A stretch of DNA of 64,000 nt. Origin: Saccharomycopsis crataegensis. Its lineage: Eukaryota; Ascomycota; Saccharomycetes; Ascoideales; Saccharomycopsidaceae. Below the pieces are notes generated by a model, which saw nothing but the letters and a program-made list of their open reading frames with translations, was not told the DNA's origin and made no database searches. Of the stretch, positions 17,061 through 27,319 are shown piece after piece. The stretch is from positions 496,001-560,000 of the forward strand of contig NW_027043838.1 in NCBI RefSeq assembly GCF_037102585.1, in the 5' to 3' direction. Every line of letters starts with the position of its first letter. Within the stretch, counting starts at the first letter, position 1. Position numbers and translations under genes: made by a program.

Positions 17061-19940
17061 CTAATAGCCAATAGCCCTCAACACCAAATATGAAAGACAC
17101 CCAACACATCTGAACGCCGCGAGCGCCGCCACGGTATAAAGAATCACCGTCAAGAAGATTTGCTGCTTAAGAGCTTCATCACCAGTGACCAACACCACGG
17201 CAATCACCCCAACATTGGAAATGATCCAGGTGATCACCAACATCGATCTCACCCACGCGTAATAGAACTTTTCATCGTCGCTGGATTTCCCGGATCTCGG
17301 TGGGGCTGGGGGTTCAGGTACCATCAACATCTCTGCTTCTTTACGGTACGACGAGTCGATTTCTTCATCGGTGGTAGGGATTTCGATTTCAAACGTCCCG
17401 GATGCCGATTGCTTCACCACCCCTAAATCGGTCTTGACTCCATCGTCCCCCTTGGTACCCCAAGAAATATCGTGGACGTTACAGAACGCATAAACGTTTA
17501 GCACGTTGATATAGGTAGGAGAGAGTAAAAGGTATTGGACAAACGAGGTGATCATATGCCATGGGTCGAGGAACACGATCGACGCCACGGTGTAAAGCGC
17601 GTAGGTCGCGAGCACCGACATCGTCAAACTCCGGACGTATTGTTGTTTGACTAGACCGCCAAAACTGATATCTCCATCATTACTTTCACGTTCGCTTTCC
17701 AACGCCCCTTTCACGGTCTTGATCGAAAGAAGCACCGTGGCTAAAAGCATGTATAGCATACACGCGGCGTAAAAAATCGCGATCCCCATATACGACTTCC
17801 TGGCGCCCTTCGGGGAATTACCAAAGGAAAAGATGAACGTCGCCACGGTGGCGGTGGCGTACATCCAGAGCAAGATGATCGCGATGATTTTCCCGGGTTT
17901 GGGGAAGTACATGTTGGAATCCCCCATGGCTTTGGTCAAAATACGGAACACCAAAAAAAACGACCCGAGCGAAAACCAAGACACGAGCAAATTGATGGCG
18001 TTGTACAAGAACTCGATAAGAAGCAACGCGAATCTGATGGGGTTGTGCGACGAACGAAACACTTTGTAGAAATGGAAAATCGAATAAATCGCCGCGAAAA
18101 ATGACCCATTCAACCACCGACGACGTTGTAGGACGAATTCTGGTAAATTGTCAGGCACATCGGTTTCTGCCGACGCCGCTTTGACGTATCGTAACACCCA
18201 TTTGGAATCACGTTTGGTGACAATTTCAAAACACAAGATCCGATCTTCGGCAAGGTACATGTTACTGGTGAAGATCCCGGCCCCGGCCTGGTTATGTAAA
18301 GTTTCCCCTTTGAAATACGCTTCCAATGGTCCATGGCCGGTGATATCGTTTTGTAGAGCTTCGTAACGGTACGCGGAAAACGCCCCTGGCAACACCGAAA
18401 TGAACCCAAACACCGACTCGGTAGGCTTATCGAGGATGTTCGACATCTTGTACTCGAAGTTCTGGGCGGCGATCAAAGGATTGACGAGTAATTTGCCACG
18501 AGGCCCCAACATCGCTTTAATTTCCCCACACGCCCCACCGACGTTTTTATGCCTGTCAAAGGTTTTCCAAAGATGGTAAAGCGATCTTTTGGCGGGCTCG
18601 GTCCCGGCGTCCAACAAGATCACCACTTTTGGCTGGAGGATCGGGCCAAACGCTTGGAAACACCATCTGTGCGAGTTGATTTTCTTTTGGTTTTTCTCTT
18701 TGAGGCAAAAGAGCAATTGGATCGGGCAAGTATCTTCGTTGGTGAGCTTGACCACCCCGTCTTTGACCGAGGCGATCCCTAATAACGTGGTGTATTCGTA
18801 CAAGTGGGCGGTGACCGGTTTATCATTGACCATGTTTTTGGCGAACCCATCTTGGTACACCCCGAGACACGCCAACAACGCCCTGGCCCGGGTGTTGATC
18901 TTGGTACGGCCATCGCTGACGACACATACAACGACTTTTTTCCAACCTTCGACGCCCCAGACTTTGGAGTTTCTTTTGGAGCAGAGGTACTTGATGTTGT
19001 CGAACACCCCTTTGAGGGTTCTTCCTAAAAGCACGTCGTCTTCGTTGTACATGGTGACGACGATCATCAATTCGCAGGGGGCTCTAGGAGGTTTGAACAA
19101 CGGTTGTCTGAGGGTGAACCGTTGGAGCGAGAATTCTGTGGGGTCGGAGGTGGCGGCGGTGTAACGCATATAACAAAACTCACGTTCTTCGTGTTTGGTC
19201 TTGTACTGTTTCAATAAATCGTTGGAGACGGGGCAATCAAACACCAAATTCCCCAAGAAATCAGCCAATCTTTTTTTAGTTCTTGCGGGTTGGCCATTTT
19301 CATCGAGTTCTTCTTCATCGCCATCGATATTATTAATATCATGATCATCATTTTGGAAGATCGGGGTGTTGCCGGTGGGGATTGCTGTTAAGGCGGACCC
19401 CCCGGTTTGTTGGCCTTCAAATGGGTTGAGCAAGTCGGTGGATGATCTTTGGACCATTGAACGTTGGTCGTAGTCGTCGTTCCAGGTGTTTGTTGGGTAA
19501 TAGTCGCCGCTGACTGGTAAATTGAGGAATTCTTCTTCGGCCAACGATTGGTTGGAGGTGAATAAGTTGGAGTAGAACCCTGATCCGGAGGCATTAGGAG
19601 GGTATAATGAGGCACGAAGGTGTTCTGGGGAGTCAAAGTTGGGGTTATTAAGATGATGATGATGTTGTTGTTGGGAGGTTTTTCCCCCGGTGCCGTTGCC
19701 GTTGCCTTGGTATGAGGAGGAAGGTTTTTGGAAGCCGGAGTCGTAAGTGTAGGCGGAGTCACCGGTTTGTTGAGGGGATGTGTTTGTTTGGTAGAATTGT
19801 TGGCTGTTGTTGTTGTTGTTGTTGTTGTGGTGGTGGTGGATTGAACCTAGGGGGATATCTTGGGGAGGGTTGAGAGGGGTGATTTCTTCCTCTTCGTCGC
19901 GGTGATTGCGACGATTAATGTTGGCAGAGGACGATGCCAT
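17061..19940 (-). CDS. Chitin synthase, class I/II (CHS1/CHS2/CHS8 type), shorter tandem copy
   Basis: Same reaction and fold as the neighbouring gene. 959 residues, close to S. cerevisiae Chs2 (963). The N-terminus (about 230 residues) is N/Q/H-rich and lacks the GY repeats of the longer copy. Core motifs: TLRQPLFKPPRAPCELMIV, VVSDGR, CFQAFGP, DAGTEP, EDRILCFE, and QRRRWLNGS with Q605, then about seven membrane segments. The segment before the final membrane helices is shorter and less acidic than in the longer copy. Start ATG at 19938-19940. The pair probably arose by local duplication, and the identical tracts suggest later exchange between them. Its immediate upstream neighbour is a divergently transcribed yapsin gene, another wall-linked function. 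Confidence 0.93.
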   Translation of the reverse strand: MASSSANINRRNHRDEEEEITPLNPPQDIPLGSIHHHHNNNNNNNSQQFYQTNTSPQQTGDSAYTYDSGFQKPSSSYQGNGNGTGGKTSQQQHHHHLNNPNFDSPEHLRASLYPPNASGSGFYSNLFTSNQSLAEEEFLNLPVSGDYYPTNTWNDDYDQRSMVQRSSTDLLNPFEGQQTGGSALTAIPTGNTPIFQNDDHDINNIDGDEEELDENGQPARTKKRLADFLGNLVFDCPVSNDLLKQYKTKHEEREFCYMRYTAATSDPTEFSLQRFTLRQPLFKPPRAPCELMIVVTMYNEDDVLLGRTLKGVFDNIKYLCSKRNSKVWGVEGWKKVVVCVVSDGRTKINTRARALLACLGVYQDGFAKNMVNDKPVTAHLYEYTTLLGIASVKDGVVKLTNEDTCPIQLLFCLKEKNQKKINSHRWCFQAFGPILQPKVVILLDAGTEPAKRSLYHLWKTFDRHKNVGGACGEIKAMLGPRGKLLVNPLIAAQNFEYKMSNILDKPTESVFGFISVLPGAFSAYRYEALQNDITGHGPLEAYFKGETLHNQAGAGIFTSNMYLAEDRILCFEIVTKRDSKWVLRYVKAASAETDVPDNLPEFVLQRRRWLNGSFFAAIYSIFHFYKVFRSSHNPIRFALLLIEFLYNAINLLVSWFSLGSFFLVFRILTKAMGDSNMYFPKPGKIIAIILLWMYATATVATFIFSFGNSPKGARKSYMGIAIFYAACMLYMLLATVLLSIKTVKGALESERESNDGDISFGGLVKQQYVRSLTMSVLATYALYTVASIVFLDPWHMITSFVQYLLLSPTYINVLNVYAFCNVHDISWGTKGDDGVKTDLGVVKQSASGTFEIEIPTTDEEIDSSYRKEAEMLMVPEPPAPPRSGKSSDDEKFYYAWVRSMLVITWIISNVGVIAVVLVTGDEALKQQIFLTVILYTVAALAAFRCVGCLSYLVLRAIGY

Positions 19941-20304
19941 TGTTGGTTGGATATGGGAGGATTGAAAAAAAAATGTATGTGTGTATGTGTATATGTATAA
20001 GAGATATAATATATAATATATAATATATAATATATAATATATAATATATAATATATATATTTTTTCAATTTTTTTTTTTTTCTATATTTTGTTTGGTATC
20101 AGGGAAGGGAAGGGAAGGGAAGGGACGGGGATCCACAAAATATATATAATGTATAATATTTAATATATAATATATATAGGGAAAGTAAGAAAGACGCATC
20201 AAATGCAATGTGAAACACACGCTAGTGTCGGTGGAGGGGTACGTGGCCAGATATTGTGTCACGTGGGGGGAGGACACAGCTTCAAAGAGCGTTTCAGACT
20301 TGAA

Positions 20305-20305
<1 letters not shown>

Positions 20306-20338
<33 letters not shown>
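20306..20338. repeat. (GGCA)n tetranucleotide array
   Basis: About eight GGCA units in the promoter region between the chitin synthase and yapsin genes. Confidence 0.95.
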
Positions 20339-20470
20339 AGAGAAAGAGCGTTGCAGCTAACTTGGTTACAATAATAGACAGAGGAGACAGAGCGGTGGTA
20401 GTGGTGTACGGGTGTGTTGGTGGTTATGAGTGAGTGTAAGGGTGTAAGGGTGTAAGGGTGGGTTTGTGCA

Positions 20471-20478
20471 CCGGGTAA
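20471..20478 (-). promoter_or_regulatory. Reb1-like site (TTACCCGG)
   Basis: Reverse-strand match to the S. cerevisiae Reb1 consensus, in the divergent promoter upstream of the yapsin gene. Binding is inferred. Confidence 0.5.
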
Positions 20479-20500
20479 CCTTTTCCCGCCTCGCTCATTG

Positions 20501-20543
<43 letters not shown>

Positions 20544-20806
20544 TGACACACTCCGCTGCCTCCCGCATTCCCAGGGATCTCCCCCCACTACCGCTTGGCA
20601 CTCCCCCCGCCGGTCTCCCACTGGTTGCGGGTGTCTTTTGCTTCTTTCTTTCTTTCTTTCTTTTTTCCCTTGCTTTGTTTTATATATATTTATATATATA
20701 TATATATGCCTTATATTATATATATAACATAACACACAATTCTTTCACATCTTTCATTACCTTACCTTACCTTACCTTACTACATACATACTTACATCCC
20801 CTCCCA

Positions 20807-21208
20807 ATGAAAATACCCATCTTATCCCTATTCCTCCTATCGCTATCCACAGCTCACTGCTACTCCCCAGTAGCCATCCCATTCGACATCCACAGAGGCT
20901 CCTCTACAAATGACATGCAATACGCCGCCATCCCATCGCTACAGAAAAGATCCTCTAGTAGTCTCCAAGCAACACTATCCAACCAACAGAGCTTCTACAT
21001 GGCAAACATCTCCGTAGGCACCCCTGGCCAAAACATTGGTGTCCTCATCGATACTGGCAGCAGTGACCTATGGGTAATGGACGCCCTGAACCCATACTGT
21101 GTATCTTCTTCTTCTTCTTCTTCTGCCTCGGTAAACGTCGAAAATCGTCTAAAACTATTGAACCATACCAACAAACATCATTTCCAAATTATAAAAAGAA
21201 ATCTAGCC

Positions 21209-21255
<47 letters not shown>

Positions 21256-22633
21256 CCCTCCTCCTTCCTCCACCACCATCATTGATGACTCAACAATCGT
21301 CACCCCATCTCCAACCATCGTTCAAAAAAACATCATATCACAAATCGAAAGCTGGTTCACAGAAATCGGTACTGTCATCGCCACCACCACCACCATTGGC
21401 TCTGGCTCTGGCTCTGGCTCTGGCTCAACCCAATCCCAAACCCAATCCATCGATACCTCCACCGCCCTGGCAACCATGGACTGTAGCTCCTACGGCACCT
21501 TTGACCAATCAAACTCGTCCACCTTCAACTCCAACAACACAGACTTCCTCATCAAATACGGTGACGACACCTTTGCCAGCGGCACTTGGGTCTACGACTC
21601 GTTATCCTTGGGTAACGTCTCCGTCACTGACTTCTCGTTTGCCCTTGCCAACGAAACTAACTCCACCATGGGGGTGTTTGGGGTCGGGCTCGCAGGGTTG
21701 GAAACCACTTACTCCAACGCAAACTCCGTCTCCTCCAGTTACACTTACCTCAATTTCCCCATGAAACTTGTCGCAGAAGGTATCATCCCTCGTAACGTCT
21801 ACTCATTATACCTCAACGACCTTGCCGCTGAAGATGGCGCCATTCTCTTTGGAGCAATCGACCACTCAAAATACTCTGGCACCTTGACCACCGTCGCCGT
21901 CGTCAACACTTTGAAAAGTCAAGGTTACTCCCAACCAGTGAAGTTTGAAATCACTTTATCCTCCATCACTTCGTCTTCGTCGTCCAACACCGTCACCGTG
22001 TCTAACTCATCGATCCCTGCCCTTCTTGATTCCGGTACCACCTTAACCTACCTCCCAGTCACCTTCATCAACAACATTGCCACCGCCATCGGGGCAACTT
22101 ACTCCAAATCTTCGGGGTATTATACCGCGTCGTGCTCCATTGCCCTGAACTACAACATCACCTTTGATTTCACTGGGGCGTCTATCGTTGTCCCCCTCTC
22201 CAACTTCTTGAGCTCGACCGACGGGGTACAACTCGTTGATTCTTCGGGCAACATCATCAGTTCCTCCAAGAGCTCGACTTGTGTGTTGGCCTTGATGGAT
22301 GCTGGTGATAACAGTGCGGTGTTGGGTGATAGCTTCCTCTCCGCCGCCTACGTGGTTTATGACCTCGATAATTATCAAGTATCGTTGGCCCAAGCAGTGT
22401 ATGATGTCTCATCAAGTGATATCGAGCTTGTCAGTAGTGATAGCACCTCGGCAATTCCTCTGGCGGTGCTGGCTGCTTCTTACAGCGCAACCTATTCTGG
22501 CAGTGTCACCAAAGAAACTGGAAACATAGGTTCTGGTGGATCCAGTGGGACTAAAAATTCTGGCAATCGTATGTCAATCTCCATGGGGATGATTGGCATG
22601 GTGATTGGATGTTTGACATTCTCTTTCTATTGA
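20807..22633 (+). CDS. Yapsin-type GPI-anchored aspartyl protease
   Basis: Secreted aspartyl protease of the yapsin/Sap9 type that acts at the plasma membrane or cell wall. From the ATG at 20807 the product is 608 residues: signal peptide at about 1-20, a short propeptide ending at the Kex2-like site KR (47-48), first active-site motif DTGSS with D82, second motif DSGTT with D408, and a Ser/Gly-rich tail ending in a hydrophobic segment typical of GPI signals. Between the first active site and the main fold there is a long low-complexity loop (about 95-220) with poly-Ser, 17 consecutive Asn and GS repeats; yapsins are known for a processed loop at this place. Reading farther upstream would translate a CT repeat and has no ATG support. 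Exact orthologue (YPS1, YPS3, SAP9 or other) cannot be chosen by eye. Confidence 0.9.
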
Positions 22634-23218
22634 TTTGTGGATATATATATATATATATATAATATAATATTATATCATATTGATATGTATCTATATGTAC
22701 CTAAGCGTCGTTGTAAGTATCTCCCACAGGTGTACCTCCGGGTGACCCCAGATCGAAATGGTGCGGTGAATGAAAATAAGAGCGCACACACACCGTTCGT
22801 TCCCCCTTTTGGGTGTTTTACATTCTTTGACCCAAAACAATTTTTTTTTTTTAGGGAAAGGAAGAAAAAAAAAAAAATTGTGTTGTCACACACAGTTACC
22901 ATTATTTACTCCATTGGTTATTATACAAAACCTGGCTTGATTCAACAGATAATATATATTATATGTATATAATCTATCATTTACAACCAACCAATAACAA
23001 GCAAATATAATCCCCCTTGGCCTTTCCCCCCTCCCCCTTTTTCCTTCGTTACCTCAAAACACTGCCAGGTTTTATTTTTAGCATTCCCTAACCAACTGAC
23101 ATTCATTCATTAACAAATTACAGTAACCAGACCCCAAATACATCACATCCTCCCTAATAATATAAATAAATAAAATAAAATAAAATACAAATACAAATAC
23201 AAATACAAATCACCAAAA
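22634..23218. other. Yapsin 3' flank and RAX2 promoter region
   Basis: Contains an (AT)n run just after the yapsin stop (22639-22660), A-rich and T-rich tracts, and ATAAA/ACAAAT pentamer-hexamer repeats immediately before the RAX2 start (23161-23210). No gene is seen. Confidence 0.7.
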
Positions 23219-26200
23219 ATGACGAGGACATACACCCTAGATCGGGTGGTGCCAAATATTCTGGCGTTTCTAATATTGTTGGCGATTTCCATCAACCCTA
23301 TATACGCCCTTTCCAACTCCTTAACCACCATCGAAAGACCAACGTTTGATTTCAGCACCATTGGCAACAAATTGGAATTTGCCGGCCAGTTCGACTCGGT
23401 GTCCTTCTTCAATTATCCTTTGCAACAATACTTGTTGACCACCAACGTTAGCGACTTCAACGCTTCATTAAACACCTTATATTACCAAGATTCCAACGCT
23501 AACGTCTTCCCATTGGGTGACCTCAATGGACAAGTCGATCTCATTGACTCTTATGGGGATGACGGGTTCATCATTGCCGGATCATTCGATCACATCACCT
23601 TGATTGGCAACTCCACCTCCCCAACCACCATTGGTTCATTGGCCTATTTTAACATCACCTCCAACAGTTTCACCAATTTGGACCCAAATAACGATATCTC
23701 CAGCGACGCCATCAACGCCATCTACGGAGATGTTGATAATTCCGTGGTGTACATCGCCGGTAAATTGACTTATAAAGACACTTATGGTGCCTTGATTTAT
23801 AACTTCACCTCCAACAGTTTATCACACATCCCATTCAAAGGGTTCAACCAAGATTCGGAAGTCACCTCGATTTCCAAAGCCGGCGATAACACCTTGGTGT
23901 TTGGCGGCAGCTTCTACGCTCTAGGGGTTCCTCAATTACAATACACCAACCAAACGTATTATCTTCTCAACGAAAAATACTTATCGACCAACACCTCGTC
24001 TCAAGACAATTCCACCACCACCGAAGAAGTTTACATTCAAACCGAACAACTTGTATCGTTCAAATACGCGTCGTTTGAAGCCGATAATACTGAATCAGGG
24101 TCGGTGGCGGCCAGCGAAATCATTTGTCCTACCGATTCAGACAACTGGCTTGTTAATTCCGGACAATTGGGTGCGTGGTTGGCCACTTTGCCCTTCACGG
24201 TGTCTCCATCCAAGATTAGGGTTTACAATTCTCGACTCGACGACACCGGGGTCAAAACTTTTAGATTATACACCTCCCCTTCCAATTCCATCATGAATTT
24301 GACCTACATCGACCCCACCACTAACACTTTGATGCAATGTGACGCCTGGTGCCCGTTGTTCAACCACTCAGACTTGTCCACCGCCTATGCCAACGTTAAC
24401 GACTCGTCACTCACCAATGTTAGCTTCAGCAACGATGGCGGGGTCGCCGCGTCTTTGCAATGGACTGACAGTTATCAAGATTTCGGCTTCGTCAACGATC
24501 TCGAAGTTGATTACTTAAACTTCCATATTATCGATTATTTTGGCTCGCAAGCCGGGTTGAACGGTATTCAAATGTTCAGTACCCAAATCTTGACCTTTGG
24601 TAACGATACTTTGAACGAAGCCAGTTGCGGGACCTCCAGTAACAGCTCGTATTCCTCGGTTAACGGAACTGGCTGGGACATCTCGGTCACCGGTCAATAC
24701 ATGACCAATTCAATTAGTGATGTCTCCACCGCCGCGTCAGAAAATGTCGGGGTCACTTTTTACCCAAACATCACTTATGCCGGTAACTATTCTATCGATT
24801 ATATCACTCCAGGTTGTCAAAGTGATAATACTTGTGACACCAGAGGCACCGTCCAAGTCAATTTGCTCGATAGTAATGGTACCTCGTTGCGTAAATTCAC
24901 CAGTGCCCAAACTAACCAGTTTGAAAAAATCGAAAACCTTTGGGACGGCCATTTGAATATCAGTGATACCGGTAGACCAAGTATCGAAGTCACCGTGGTG
25001 GATTCGGGCTCTAGCACCTCGGCCACCATTGTCGTTGATAAGGTTGCCATCACCGTATTGGGACTCGATGATTTGTCCAACTCCACCAATTCCACCACCA
25101 CCAGAACCGTCAGCTCTAATAGCTCAATTTCTTTCAATCATTCCGACTATAAGATCCCGTTGAACGGGCTATTTGAATACTCGTTGATCAACTTTACCAA
25201 ATTCCCAAGTAATTATGATAGCTACAATTTCAGCTCTGAAGATTTCACTAACAAGTTTGTTGGTAATTCCTCGATCAATCAATTTGGGGCCACCACGTTG
25301 CCAAATAACTCGATCATCAACTCGTTGGAGTACCTTAATGACACTATTTATGTTGCCGGGCAATTCACCACCAGTAACGATGGTTCAAATTTGTTGGGTC
25401 TTAGTGTGGGGACTGCTGCCGACATTAATAATAACCTTGAGTTGTCAAAAGTTAACAATTATAACGACGGTTTGAATGGCGAAGTGAAAATGATCAAACA
25501 GATCAACAACCAACTATTCGTGGTTGGCGATTTCAACGATACCGTGACCAAAGCATCGGTTTCCAGTTTGTCATCCACCGCAAATTCCGATAACAATGCG
25601 TTGACCAAAGTGGCGGTGTTGTCCAACAATGACGATTGGTTTAGTCTTGATTCGGGGATCGCAAATTCTGGGGAAGTGGCGTTTATTAATACCGTCACCA
25701 TTGACGCGACAGAATTCTTTATCTTTTACGATTCCAATTTTGAAACCATGAATGTGTGGGATAACTTGAACAAGAAATGGTTTAGTAATGACGATTTCAA
25801 CACCACTGGGTTGTACCTCAACATCACCGGGGCCCACCAAGGTTCTAGCGCCATGTTGATGAGTGGTCATTTGGCGATCTTGGGATTGATGGCGTCCAGT
25901 GCGGTGTCTCTCGATGAAAAAGACGCGTTTTCCACTTTACCAATCAATTTCAGCGGTTCCGGTAATGTCATCAACCAATTATTGTACGTCAATGATTCGT
26001 TCACCGTTGTCGGGGGTAATTTCACCGCCGATTCCAATGAAAGTAACTTGTTGCTCAACAATAATGGTAAACTTACCGGCTTTGACGATGTGATTGACTG
26101 GAGTAATTCTTCAGTGACGACTTTGTCTAAAGACGGGGAATCGCGATTCTTATTTATTGGTCTTGATGGCGTTGCCACTTATAACAATGATTCGACCTCC

Positions 26201-27319
26201 AACGTTTTCATTTATGATTTAGTTTACGGCAACTTTTCGATTCCTGGTGCCATCACTAAAAGTGGGTCGTCTGTTGGGGCAGAAATCAATACTTTTTACT
26301 ACGACGGCAATTATAAAGTTTACGTTGGTGGCGATTTTGACACTGCTTCGGCGTTGCCATGTCAAAGTTTCTGTACTTTTGATATGGAAGCCCAAAGATG
26401 GGAAAATGACGCTTCGACCAGTATTTCCAGCGGGGTGATCAACTACATGAACATTACTAGTGAAAGCGACCAATTACTTATTGCTGGGGAGTTTGTCATT
26501 AGTGGCAGTTCGTATTTCTTCACCAACTATGATTTCGACGACCAAAGTTTCAAAACTTTGGATCAATTTGCCACCACCTCGATCAAGAAAAGGGATGATG
26601 ATAGTAGTAGTAGTAGTAGTAGCAGCAGTGGCAGTACGGCGGCGATTCCTGGGGAAATTAACAGATACATCTTGGTTGATGGTGCGGTTACTTCTGGCAA
26701 TAGAATGTTGGTAATGGGTGATAATTTTGTCAGTGGATACAACAAATCCAATTGGGTGAGATTAGATACCATTGGCGATGAATTGAATTCGAATTCGACA
26801 TTCTCCAAGTTCCAATTGATTGACATTGTTGCCAACAAATCGGTGGCACAAACCAAGGGTTATAACACTTACTTTGACTCCAGTGAACAGGCGCTTTTGG
26901 TGGTTGGTAATATTGTGTTCAATAGTTATAGTAATTTGTCGATGACCGCGGCGATTTTCAACGGTACTGCTTGGATCCCATACCTTTATACCACCACTTC
27001 CGACGACACTTTGGTCAATGGCTCAACAATCAATGATTTCTTGGTCAATAATGCGGTTGCCGTGGATTTGGCCGAAGCCAATGCGGTGAAGCATTTGATG
27101 GACCGAGGGTGGATTGTGTTTATTGGGTTGGCGTTGGCAGTGGGGACAATGATGTTGCTTGTATTATTGGCGTTGGTCATTTTGTTTTGGAAACGTAAGC
27201 ACGATGGGTACGACGAACAGGTGCAAAGAATTGAGGAAGACGATATGGTACAAACCGTTCCACCAGATCAATTATTCAGCACCATGGACGAGTTTAAATT
27301 CACCAATGAAAAACTTTAG
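23219..27319 (+). CDS. RAX2: Rax2, cortical polarity landmark glycoprotein
   Basis: Type I membrane glycoprotein that marks old division sites and, with Rax1, guides axis choice in bipolar budding or hyphal growth. 1366 residues (S. cerevisiae 1220): signal peptide at about 10-31, a very long extracellular region rich in N-x-S/T sequons, and one membrane segment at about 1297-1325 (WIVFIGLALAVGTMMLLVLL) followed by a basic stop-transfer patch (WKRKHDGYDEQ) and a short cytoplasmic tail. The N-terminal pattern LEFAGQFDSVSF and repeated kelch-like G-x-F motifs (VAGQFTTS, VVGGNFTAD, YVGGDFDTAS) fit the Rax2 family. A poly-Ser run after a KKRDDD segment lies at about residue 1125. Confidence 0.92.
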   Translation: MTRTYTLDRVVPNILAFLILLAISINPIYALSNSLTTIERPTFDFSTIGNKLEFAGQFDSVSFFNYPLQQYLLTTNVSDFNASLNTLYYQDSNANVFPLGDLNGQVDLIDSYGDDGFIIAGSFDHITLIGNSTSPTTIGSLAYFNITSNSFTNLDPNNDISSDAINAIYGDVDNSVVYIAGKLTYKDTYGALIYNFTSNSLSHIPFKGFNQDSEVTSISKAGDNTLVFGGSFYALGVPQLQYTNQTYYLLNEKYLSTNTSSQDNSTTTEEVYIQTEQLVSFKYASFEADNTESGSVAASEIICPTDSDNWLVNSGQLGAWLATLPFTVSPSKIRVYNSRLDDTGVKTFRLYTSPSNSIMNLTYIDPTTNTLMQCDAWCPLFNHSDLSTAYANVNDSSLTNVSFSNDGGVAASLQWTDSYQDFGFVNDLEVDYLNFHIIDYFGSQAGLNGIQMFSTQILTFGNDTLNEASCGTSSNSSYSSVNGTGWDISVTGQYMTNSISDVSTAASENVGVTFYPNITYAGNYSIDYITPGCQSDNTCDTRGTVQVNLLDSNGTSLRKFTSAQTNQFEKIENLWDGHLNISDTGRPSIEVTVVDSGSSTSATIVVDKVAITVLGLDDLSNSTNSTTTRTVSSNSSISFNHSDYKIPLNGLFEYSLINFTKFPSNYDSYNFSSEDFTNKFVGNSSINQFGATTLPNNSIINSLEYLNDTIYVAGQFTTSNDGSNLLGLSVGTAADINNNLELSKVNNYNDGLNGEVKMIKQINNQLFVVGDFNDTVTKASVSSLSSTANSDNNALTKVAVLSNNDDWFSLDSGIANSGEVAFINTVTIDATEFFIFYDSNFETMNVWDNLNKKWFSNDDFNTTGLYLNITGAHQGSSAMLMSGHLAILGLMASSAVSLDEKDAFSTLPINFSGSGNVINQLLYVNDSFTVVGGNFTADSNESNLLLNNNGKLTGFDDVIDWSNSSVTTLSKDGESRFLFIGLDGVATYNNDSTSNVFIYDLVYGNFSIPGAITKSGSSVGAEINTFYYDGNYKVYVGGDFDTASALPCQSFCTFDMEAQRWENDASTSISSGVINYMNITSESDQLLIAGEFVISGSSYFFTNYDFDDQSFKTLDQFATTSIKKRDDDSSSSSSSSSGSTAAIPGEINRYILVDGAVTSGNRMLVMGDNFVSGYNKSNWVRLDTIGDELNSNSTFSKFQLIDIVANKSVAQTKGYNTYFDSSEQALLVVGNIVFNSYSNLSMTAAIFNGTAWIPYLYTTTSDDTLVNGSTINDFLVNNAVAVDLAEANAVKHLMDRGWIVFIGLALAVGTMMLLVLLALVILFWKRKHDGYDEQVQRIEEDDMVQTVPPDQLFSTMDEFKFTNEKL

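Larger units (their letters stand above)
19941..20806. other. Divergent promoter region, chitin synthase and yapsin genes
   Basis: Packed with simple repeats: a TA-rich array (about 19996-20060), GGGAA units (20100-20125), a (GGCA)n array (20306-20338), (CT)n (about 20503-20540), TTTC units (20640-20664), an AT-rich block with TATA strings (20680-20715) and (CTTAC)n close to the yapsin start (about 20757-20780). A Reb1-like site lies at 20471-20478. Confidence 0.75.

Noticed and set aside
20498-20806. N-terminal extension of the yapsin
   Set aside because: It has no ATG, translates a CT repeat into LSLSLS and precedes a clear signal peptide at 20807.
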